Source: Crotalaria pallida
Lineage: Eukaryota > Streptophyta > Magnoliopsida > Fabales > Fabaceae
Direction: 5' to 3'
DNA: 64,000 bases
NCBI GenBank assembly: GCA_037953625.1
Contig: CM075652.1
Location: 36,326,501-36,390,500 of the forward strand
The translations under genes were made by a program, and so were the position numbers. Under the pieces are notes generated by a model. The model worked only from the letters and a program-made list of their open reading frames with translations. It was not told the origin of the DNA and did no database searches. Shown here piece by piece: positions 55,951 through 64,000 of the stretch (the stretch's first letter is position 1; the number at the start of each line of letters is the position of its first letter).

Positions 55951-57569
55951 TGAGGAAACCGCAATTGGTGGTTGGAGAGACAAAGGAACCCTAGGAATAC
56001 ACCTAGAAGGGGGGGTTGAATAGGTGTACAAGATACCTTGAAAGATTTTCGAACGAAACAAATCGAAACAATCAAAACAAATGATTTTTGCAAATTCTAC
56101 AGCACTTAATCGATTAACCTGAAATTTAATGGATTAACCTGCAATTTAATCGAGTACTAATCGATTAAACCTGAAAGTTCAAATTGTCTTAATCGATTAA
56201 ACGAACACTTAATCGATTAAATCTATCAGAAACTGAAAAATCACTTTTCAATCGAATACGAAAATCAATCAATTCACATGAAAGATCAGAGATTCAGCGG
56301 AGATAATTAACACCTATATTCTTATTGATTAACCTAGTTATGAAAATGATTTTCCCCAAGTTAATTTGAACAATAAAGATTGAATTCAATCAATTATGAA
56401 AATCAATCTTTCTAGGTTTTCAACCAAGAACGCAATCAAATGACTTGAATATAAAGAGTAAGGGTTTAGAGATACGACACAGTGATTTATCCTGGTTCAC
56501 TTTCACCCGCTTGAAAGCTACATCCAGACCCCTCTTCAACCAAGAGAGATTCTTCACTATGAGGAATTAGAGTTCTCAAATTACAAGTGATTGCCTCACA
56601 AGACTTCCTTCTTGCTAGCCTACAAGAGATAACCGACACCCTTGCCTTGTAATCCTATTGATCTTCTCTCTAATCTAACCTCTACCCCTTGTTGATAATC
56701 GACACAACAAGTCTTCAATTGCTTGATGATAATCCACACATCAAGGCTTCTCCTTGCTTGATTCACAACCAAGTCTTTCTTCAATTGCTTGAACTTTGCT
56801 TGATGATAATCGACACACCAAGGCTTCTTGTTTGTTGTAGTGGCTTGCCTTATTGCAAAGATTACAACTCAATGAATACACATAACAATCCTAATGAATC
56901 TCAATCAATAGCTATGACAAATCACACAAGAGATTCAAAAGTTCTTGATCAAAGAATATGAAAATATGAAAGCTTTGATCTTTGAAATTGAGAGAGAATA
57001 GAGTGGCTTGATTCTTTGTAAAATGAATATTAAAAAATGATGGGTTATATCACAAAGGTTAAGAAAAGGTTTATAAAGAATACCCAAAAGTTGTAGCACT
57101 TGAAAACTGATTTTGAGAAGTGAAAATCGTATTTTAAAAAACCAGTTCAGCAGTACTTAATCGATTAAATTTTTACTTAATCGAGTACTAATCGATTAAA
57201 TATGTTCTTAATCGATTAAACATGTCTGATACTTGTTTAAAACTTGTTTTCTCAAAACCCAACCTTTCCTTTAAAACCTTTAAGCCACCTATTGATTCTA
57301 GGTTAAGTGAAAACTCAAATTATGATTAAATCATGACTTATGAATGAGATTCACTACCCTCTTAACAAACTACCCAAATGAAAACCTATGAAGCTTGAGA
57401 GGCAAAAGATAAAACAAAAACAATTACACTCAAACTTAAGTCTTCATGAGCTTGTTCTCTCTTCTTCACTTGATGTTTGTTGTTGCTTGTTGAACTTGAA
57501 CTTGATCATCACATGATAGCTTGTTCAAAACACTTTGTCGTTATCAAAACATTCACCATGGAACTAACA
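55951..57569 (-). repeat. Element F 3' LTR
   Basis: TGAGGAAACC...GAACTAACA in plus reading. Palindrome clusters lie at 56107-56222 and 57157-57222. The TATA region reads TTTATAAAG (57070-57077) where the other LTR has TTTATATAG. Confidence 0.93.
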
Positions 57570-57583
57570 ATCTCCCCCTTTTT
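57570..57583 (-). other. Polypurine tract of element F
   Basis: The minus-strand AAAAAGGGGGAGAT adjoins the 3' LTR. Other CTCCCCC tracts are at about 57727 and 57823. Confidence 0.8.
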
Positions 57584-57851
57584 GAAAATGACAAACCATG
57601 TTTTGAAGTTCTCCAAAAGTTCTTTGAAGTTGTTGATGCTTTAACAATTTGATCACTTGGTGAGACTCTTGCTCTCCCTCAATAAATGCTTTTGACATTT
57701 GAATCCAATTGAGATAAGCTTGATTCTCCCCCAATCTTCAACAACTTTGCTCAACCTACATAAAAACAACAAAAACAACCTTTCTCCAAACAAACATCTA
57801 ATCAATTCAAAACATCATATTTCTCCCCCTTTGGCATTATCAAAAAGTAAT

Positions 57852-58288
57852 ATATACCAATTGAAATATAACATCTAAGCCAAGGTAAGAAATCAATGAT
57901 CATTTCTTTACAACATTGATACCAATTGAATAAATACAATAGAACTATACTTTGAAATGTGATATCAATTGGCAAGAGAATATAACAATGAAAATATGAT
58001 ACCAATTGAGAACTAAAATGTCATAATATCACTTAACAAAGAAGATATCAATTGTAAAGAAGTATCAATAATCAACAAATATTTGATACCAATTGTGATA
58101 TTTCTTTAATAACAACCAAAGCATGTCACTATATCATGATAACCATCTATGAATCTACTCAATGATACCAAATGATTTAATTAAACATTTAGAAAAGTAA
58201 TACCAATTGAGAAGATACCATATGAAGTTCACAAATCTAATAATATCACTTATACCAAATTGTAGGACTTCTTTTGATACCAATTGAA
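57852..58288 (-). repeat. Array of PBS-like CAATTGGTATCA motifs, element F
   Basis: Plus reading shows GATACCAATTG or one/two-base variants about eleven times, for example near 57856, 57919, 57961, 58001, 58044, 58086, 58165, 58200 and 58277. It occupies the same place as in E, between gag and the PPTs. Confidence 0.78.
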
Positions 58289-58349
58289 GATGCAAATATG
58301 AATAACACTTGTAAGCTCTCTTTGCTCTTCAATCATACCTACAAAACAA

Positions 58350-60140
58350 TCATGCTTTGCTTTTTGGTATCCAAATGGTTTTGGATCCATTTTTGTTAGT
58401 GTAGGGACTTTCACCCTTTTTCATCCAAACAAAATCTCCTTTAGGTATACCATGCACTTTAATATAACACACATTTGAAGTATGTCCATGAGTACCACAA
58501 TAGAAACATGTTGGTGCATTTGAAAAATCAACTTTAGAAAAATCAACAACATTTCTATGAGATTTACTCTTAGCATTAGTATAACCCAAACCAAACTTGT
58601 TTGAATTTTCTCTTTGAAAATTTAACAATGTGCGCAATCTAATGTCACCACTTGTGAAACTTGCAAGCTTATTTTTCAAAATAGCATTTTCATCTTTAAG
58701 CAACTTGCAATTCTCACAATCAACCACAACATTCACTCTACTAGCACAATCACAAGAAGAACTAGCATATATAAGATCAAGAGTTTCATTTTCAAGATTA
58801 AGCTCATCAACTTGTTTTTGAAGATCTAAAATCTCTTTTTGATGTTTCAAAATGAGCTTCTTTCTTTCAATGTTTTTCAAAGCTAGTTTTTCAAGTTGTT
58901 CATGCATTTCTTCATAAGCATTATATAAAAATTCATATTTAGAAGAAATTTCGGATTTAGTATGACTTACATCGCTTTCCTCGCTTTGATAACTTGATTC
59001 ATCATTTGAACTTTGTTCTTCATCATCTACTAGAGTTATCAAGTTGAAACAAGCAGCTTCTTCATCATCCGATGAACTACTCGATGTGTTTTTCTTGTTA
59101 TCTTCATCACTATACCAAACTATATATGCTCTTTTAGATTTAGAATTTTTCTTGTCTTTCTCCTTCTTCTTGAGATACTTAGAGCACGAATACTTGAGAT
59201 GTCCGGGTTTTCCGCATTCATGGCAAACTACACCTTCTTTTGATGTCTTGGTCTTGTAGTGTGGGGAATCCTTCTCTTTACTTTTGTCCTTGTTCAACCT
59301 TCCTTTTCTCCTTAGAAATTTGTCAAATTTCCTTAGCAAAAGTTTCATGTCTTTTTCATCAACATTCGAATCGGAATCTTCACTATCATCATCATCGGAA
59401 CTCTCTTTATTTTTGTATGATCTATTGACTTTAAGAGCAAGTCCCTTTCTTTCTTTGTTCTTATCCGACTCTTCATTGATACTTAATCGTACAATCTCCA
59501 TTTCATGTTCTTGAAGCTTTCCAAAGAGTGTTGCTAGATCCATAGCATCCAAATTCTTAGATTCAACAATAGCCGTTACTTTTGGTTGCCAATTCCTGTC
59601 TAAACATCTCAACACTTTGTTAGAAAGTTCACCTTGTAAGAAAGTCTTACCAAGAGCAAGTAAATGGTTAATAATATGAGTAAAACGCTTTTGCATATCA
59701 TTTATAGATTCATTTGGAAGCATTTGAAACAATTCATAATCACGCATTAAAGCATTCAATCTAGCTCTCCTAACCTCACTAGTTCCTTCATGAGTCACTT
59801 GTAAAGTGTCCCACATTTCCTTAGCACTAGAACATTGAGAAACTCTAAAGAACTCGTCATAGGATAAAGCGGAGGTAATGATATTCTTTGCTTTATAATC
59901 ATATTGAACTTTCTTTCTATCATCATCCTTCCACTTATCCTCGGGGATCAATTGTTCTACACCTTCAACTAAACTAGAGGGGATATGAGGACCTTTTTCA
60001 ACTACTTTCCAAATTTCCCTATCTATGGCTTGGATAAAGATTTTCATTCTAACTTTCCAATATGCATAGCCTTCTCCGGCAAACAATGGAGGACGACTTA
60101 TTGAAGCACCTTCACCACCAAAGGGATTCATGTAACCCAT
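58350..60140 (-). CDS. gag: Intact Sirevirus-type Gag (596 aa), element F
   Basis: It starts MGYMNPFGGEGASISRPPLF, about 60 nt after the PBS, and has the same length as E's Gag. The layout is a UBN2-type core (about 15-230), a charged D/S/K-rich stretch, CCHC knuckle CHECGKPGHLKYSC (about 305-318), an acidic Ser run, a coiled coil (about 395-470) and a second knuckle CFYCGTHGHTSNVC (about 545-558). Differences from E are scattered substitutions, with no stop or frameshift, which fits selection on Gag or very recent origin. No pol follows. It should form particles that package element RNA if partner enzymes are present. Confidence 0.95.
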   Translation of the reverse strand: MGYMNPFGGEGASISRPPLFAGEGYAYWKVRMKIFIQAIDREIWKVVEKGPHIPSSLVEGVEQLIPEDKWKDDDRKKVQYDYKAKNIITSALSYDEFFRVSQCSSAKEMWDTLQVTHEGTSEVRRARLNALMRDYELFQMLPNESINDMQKRFTHIINHLLALGKTFLQGELSNKVLRCLDRNWQPKVTAIVESKNLDAMDLATLFGKLQEHEMEIVRLSINEESDKNKERKGLALKVNRSYKNKESSDDDDSEDSDSNVDEKDMKLLLRKFDKFLRRKGRLNKDKSKEKDSPHYKTKTSKEGVVCHECGKPGHLKYSCSKYLKKKEKDKKNSKSKRAYIVWYSDEDNKKNTSSSSSDDEEAACFNLITLVDDEEQSSNDESSYQSEESDVSHTKSEISSKYEFLYNAYEEMHEQLEKLALKNIERKKLILKHQKEILDLQKQVDELNLENETLDLIYASSSCDCASRVNVVVDCENCKLLKDENAILKNKLASFTSGDIRLRTLLNFQRENSNKFGLGYTNAKSKSHRNVVDFSKVDFSNAPTCFYCGTHGHTSNVCYIKVHGIPKGDFVWMKKGESPYTNKNGSKTIWIPKSKA

Positions 60141-60198
60141 TGCGATTTTCTTAAAGGATCTTTACGAAAAAGCTCTTATGCTCGTGTCTTTCGACCGA

Positions 60199-60210
60199 GC
60201 TCTGATACCA
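60199..60210 (-). other. Primer binding site of element F
   Basis: The minus-strand TGGTATCAGAGC lies two bases from the LTR end at 60213. The junction reads CAATTGGTATCAGAGC. Confidence 0.92.
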
Positions 60211-60212
60211 AT

Positions 60213-61831
60213 TGAGGAAACCGCAATTGGTGGTTGGAGAGACAAAGGAACCCTAGGAATACACCTAGAAGGGGGGGTTGAATAGGTGTACAAGATACCT
60301 TGAAAGATTTCCGAACGAAACAAATCGAAACAATCAAAACAAATGATTTTTGCAAATTCTACAGCACTTAATCGATTAACCTGAAATTTAATCGATTAAC
60401 CTGCAATTTAATCGAGTACTAATCGATTAAACCTGAAAGTTCAAATTGTCTTAATCGATTAAACGAACACTTAATCGATTAAATCTATCAGAAACTGAAA
60501 AATCACTTTTCAATCGAATACGAAAATCAATCAATTCACATGAAAGATCAGAGATTCAGCGGAGATAATTAACACCTATATTCTTATTGATTAACCTAGT
60601 TATGAAAATGATTTTCCCCAAGTTAATTAGAACAATAAAGATTGAATTCAATCAATTATGAAAATCAATCTTTCTAGGTTTTCAACCAAGAACGCAATCA
60701 AATGACTTGAATATAAAGAGTAAGGGTTTAGAGATACGACACAGTGATTTATCCTGGTTCACTTTCACCCGCTTGAAAGCTACATCCAGACCCCTCTTCA
60801 ACCAAGAGAGATTCTTCACTATGAGGAATTAGAGTTCTCAAATTACAAGTGATTGCCTCACAAGACTTCCTTCTTGCTAGCCTACAAGAGATAACCGACA
60901 CCCTTGCCTTGTAATCCTATTGATCTTCTCTCTAATCTAACCTCTACCCCTTGTTGATAATCGACACAACAAGTCTTCAATTGCTTGATGATAATCCACA
61001 CATCAAGGCTTCTCCTTGCTTGATTCACAACCAAGTCTTTCTTCAATTGCTTGAACTTTGCTTGATGATAATCGACACACCAAGGCTTCTTGTTTGTTGT
61101 AGTGGCTTGCCTTATTGCAAAGATTACAACTCAATGAATACACATAACAATCCTAATGAATCTCAATCAATAGCTATGACAAATCACACAAGAGATTCAA
61201 AAGTTCTTGATCAAAGAATATGAAAATATGAAAGCTTTGATCTTTGAAATTGAGAGAGAATAGAGTGGCTTGATTCTTTGTAAAATGAATATTAAAAAAT
61301 GATGGGTTATATCACAAAGGTTAGGAAAAGGTTTATATAGAATACCCAAAAGTTGTAGCACTTGAAAACTGATTTTGAGAAGTGAAAATCGTATTTTAAA
61401 AAACCAGTTCAGCAGTACTTAATCGATTAAATTTTTACTTAATCGAGTACTAATCGATTAAATATGTTCTTAATCGATTAAACATGTCTGATACTTGTTT
61501 AAAACTTGTTTTCTCAAAACCCAACCTTTCCTTTAAAACCTTTAAGCCACCTAGTGATTCTAGGTTAAGTGAAAACTCAAATTATGATTAAATCATGACT
61601 TATGAATGAGATTCACTACCCTCTAAACAAACTACCCAAATGAAAACCTATGAAGCTTGAGAGGTAAAAGATAAAACAAAAACAATTACACTCAAACTTA
61701 AGTCTTCATGAGCTTGTTCTCTCTTCTTCACTTGATGTTTGTTGTTGCTTGTTGAACTTGAACTTGATCATCACATGATAGCTTGTTCAAAAAACTTTGT
61801 CTTTATCAAAACATTCACCATGGAACTAACA
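60213..61831 (-). repeat. Element F 5' LTR
   Basis: It carries the probable TATA element (plus reading TTTATATA, 61332-61339) with palindrome clusters at 60369-60484 and 61419-61484 on either side. Confidence 0.93.
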
Positions 61832-61836
61832 GAATG

Positions 61837-62205
61837 CTTTAAAAAAAGGGGGGTTCATATCACCCCTTGCATTATTGTCTATCAAAAACAGAGAGCACTA
61901 AAACACATCAAACTGACAAAATGTTATGCAGAAGCCAAATTTGATCAAGCAAACAGAACAGTTCTTATGCAGAAAAAAGATTCACTTGCTAGACTACTCG
62001 TTCAAGCAAACCTCTTGCAAGGAGCAGACTGATCACAAACAAGAGCAGGAAAGTGCACAACAGAAAGTGAGCATAATATAAATGTCTTAAGGTAAAATAA
62101 ATTTTTTTTAAAAAAAACCAAAAAATAAGGAGTGTCTAGCAAATTATGTATGAAAAAGGATAATGGAACACAATGGAAGATGAAAAGGACAAGAAAACCA
62201 AACAC
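61837..62205. other. Non-repetitive flank, probably intron
   Basis: No protein or RNA is recognised. It follows, on the minus strand, a good GT donor at 62205. Confidence 0.4.
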
Positions 62206-62367
62206 CAGAATGCATTATGGCAGAGCTTCAGGGTATGCAGTGCACGACAACCATTTGTAAGATATCCTATGGATAAATTTTTTAATTTGCATAAATTTGT
62301 AAGATCAAGCACACATAATCCAGGACAGTGTTCGGCAATAACTTTCATTGATGCGTCCGTCAAGTTT
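62206..62367 (-). pseudogene. Exon of a plant RAD7-like leucine-rich-repeat gene (fragment)
   Basis: On the minus strand an acceptor (TGTGCAG, ending 62368) opens a 162-nt frame, NLTDASMKVIAEHCPGLCV... to ...CRALHTLKLCHNAF, that ends at a GT donor (62205). Two and a half cysteine-type LRRs match the plant RNI-like/RAD7-like proteins (Arabidopsis AT2G06040 type), whose role is inferred to be in DNA repair or F-box-like recognition. I do not find the next LRR exons: downstream on the minus strand lies element F, upstream a short unclear exon-like piece. It could be one exon of a real gene with TE-filled introns or a captured fragment; I cannot decide. Confidence 0.6.
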
Positions 62368-63374
62368 CTGCACATTGAGAAATATAAATCAACAAGCTTA
62401 AGTGACAAACAACTTTTGACTATGACATAAAAAAAGGAAATTACATGTTCAAAGGACAAAGAATAATCAAACGCCAAGAAAATACTAATTAGACTAACCA
62501 CAAATCCCTAATTACCTTGACAAGTTATCAGGAGAAACTGCCACGAGGCTATAAGCTCGTTGGCATCATCCTGTTATTTTTTTAGATTGATACACAGATA
62601 AAACTTTTAATGACTTGTGTGTATCTGCTGAAAGAGAAATATGGGTTCTACATTTCTCTCAATGATGTTTCCATGACGAACCCTTGCCCATGAGGCCATG
62701 ACCAGTTTTCCACAAGATATTTTGATTTCTTTTTTCTTCTCAAAAAACTACTGATAGATGAAGGTCTTAACATAGTGAGATCACCTATCAAATCAGGAAA
62801 ACTTGGTTTTATAAAACAAAAAATTGAATATCAAATTGCAAACGTTAAATATTTCTCCTAAGAATGGAAACATCAATTCCATCAGCAGGTGTTATCCTGG
62901 TTCTAGTTCTTGTTCAACAACTGAGACAATAACAGTCATGAACATTACATAAACTGCTCATACTAACATAGTAACATAGAAATATAAACAATTAAAGGAA
63001 CAAGGGATGTGATAGTATACCTGTGGAAGGCCAGAAGTTAGAAACCCGGAGCCAAGAAGCTGGGAAGGCTGCATAGTAGTCCTGGGAGTATGGTTATGTT
63101 CATGCATCTCTAGTGAGCAGTGATGGTGGGTGAGGAGCTCCCTGCACAATATTTTTGATAACAATCACTCTTAAAGTGCACGAACTAGATTGAAATTGTA
63201 AATAAAATATGAATCCAATAGTATATACTGCTAAATAATCAAACTAAAAGAAGTAATCTTCTTCTTAAACAGTACACTACATAGCCAAAAACAACAAAGC
63301 CTTTTTACCTTAAGTACATTGTTAGTAATGCTTGCTTTTCCTTTCTCAATCTCAGCAATCCCTCCAACAATTAT
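62368..63374 (-). other. Possible introns/exons of the same gene, unproven
   Basis: GT-AG bounded pieces occur at 62516-62570 (a stop is present in the frame that would join the LRR exon) and 63021-63141 (open frame including EMHEHNHTPRTTMQPSQ and SGFLTSGLPQ). Neither matches a family I recognise. The rest is AT-rich with nothing seen. Confidence 0.3.
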
Positions 63375-64000
63375 GTTTCTTACTAAACTTTACCCCTTAA
63401 TCACGTAAGTGAGTTCTAATTTATAAGAGTTATACAATTACCCAAAAGTATTCCTACGAATTGAATAATTATATTGTTTAGTTGAAAGGCCTAAACTTAA
63501 TCCTAATTTTTCAATTAAGGTTCAGATTACCAAAGCAAAACATAAAGTGATCAATTCTATGAATTGTAATTAAAACACAACCAAGCAATTGATTTGAAAG
63601 GAAAAACATTAATTCATAAATAAACAGCCAAATTAAGATCCATACAAATCCACCTAATTCCTAACAAGAGGTTCAATTATACATATTGGGAGAAGAAATA
63701 CAAGGAATGGGAAAAACTAATAATCATAGACAATAATCAATTTATCCCCAAGAGATCTTCAATCATCAAGTGGATCCCTCCAGCAATGTTGATCTCCAAT
63801 CCTTGTGCCTTGCCTCCTTGCTCTCAATTGCATAACTGCCTCTCTTCTCTAATCCTAATTTTATTCTAATCTCTTATTTGGCTCTGAAAAGTCTACCTAA
63901 CCTAATGGAAAAACCTATATTTAAAGTCTAAAACTAATCCCAATTGATAGGATATGATAAGATCCTATTAGAATAAACTAATCTTTAAGAATCTTATCTA
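63375..64000 (-). repeat. Athila/Tat-like LTR fragment, inverted copy
   Basis: The reverse complement matches about 45408-46040 with small differences. Similarity stops at about 63375, so this copy is truncated or enters unique DNA there; the other side runs out of the window. Confidence 0.75.

Larger units (their letters stand above)
55951..61831 (-). mobile_element. Element F: gag-only Sirevirus-like LTR retrotransposon, minus strand
   Basis: LTRs of 1619 bp lie at 55951-57569 and 60213-61831 with about ten differences. The target duplication GAATG lies at 55946-55950 and 61832-61836. On the minus strand the order is LTR, PBS (60199-60210), intact gag (58350-60140), PBS-like array (57852-58288), PPTs and LTR. 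No pol. Same family as E and C; Gag is nearly the same as E's, while the LTRs are more diverged from E's. Confidence 0.95.

Overview
This window is a retrotransposon-packed stretch of a flowering-plant nuclear genome. The evidence is tRNA-iMet primer sites, Ty3/gypsy Tat-type and Sirevirus-type proteins, a plant L1 LINE with a DUF4283 ORF1, a CACTA-type terminal signature and one exon of a plant leucine-rich-repeat gene. A eudicot is clear. A legume (perhaps Phaseoleae) is my guess, from the TTAATCGATTAA/CTCGAG-rich Sirevirus LTRs and the 'cgcctgggcgag'-type LTR sequence. No rRNA, tRNA, CRISPR or bacterial gene was seen.

Layout. Bases 1-23.3 kb (and through element D to about 39.5 kb) are a Russian doll built in element B, a non-coding giant-LTR element. 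Element A, a relative with LTRs of about 5.8 kb, sits in B's 5' LTR (1-11740) and itself holds solo LTR S1 (5650-8502, TSD CTAGG). Element C, a gag-only Sirevirus-like element, sits in B's interior (15205-20791, TSD GTGTG). Element D, a Ty3/gypsy Tat element on the minus strand (23267-39466), sits in B's 3' LTR. D has gag-pol with three stops and one frameshift, plus an opposite-strand ORF of the 'putative gypsy type transposon' family. That antisense ORF is split by element E (26549-32417, TSD GAAAG), a very young gag-only element. From 39.5 to 47 kb come another LTR (H) split by solo LTR S2 (40995-43711, TSD TTAAG), an Athila/Tat-like LTR fragment and further LTR-like sequence. A full-length LINE with two intact ORFs and 12-bp TSDs lies at 47250-52209. 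LTR-like sequence and a short CACTA-type element follow. Element F, the third gag-only element (55951-61831, TSD GAATG), is followed by a short stretch with one recognisable RAD7-like LRR exon, then an inverted second copy of the Athila-like LTR up to the window end.

How parts relate. C, E and F are one family. Each has 1.4-1.7 kb LTRs rich in ATCGAT and CTCGAG palindromes, a tRNA-iMet PBS, a 596-aa double-zinc-knuckle Gag (intact in E and F) and no pol, so they need enzymes supplied in trans. A and B have no coding capacity at all, but they share PBS, PPT, a perfect hairpin just before the PPT, and a long-range LTR stem with compensatory changes. The only complete enzymatic machinery visible is the LINE's; D's pol is broken.

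Most interesting signal: in C, E and F the roughly 300-450 bp 3' of gag carries about 9-11 dispersed copies of CAATTGGTATCA-like motifs. This is the same sequence as the LTR/PBS junction where primer tRNA anneals, which suggests an array of decoy or auxiliary primer-binding-like sites.
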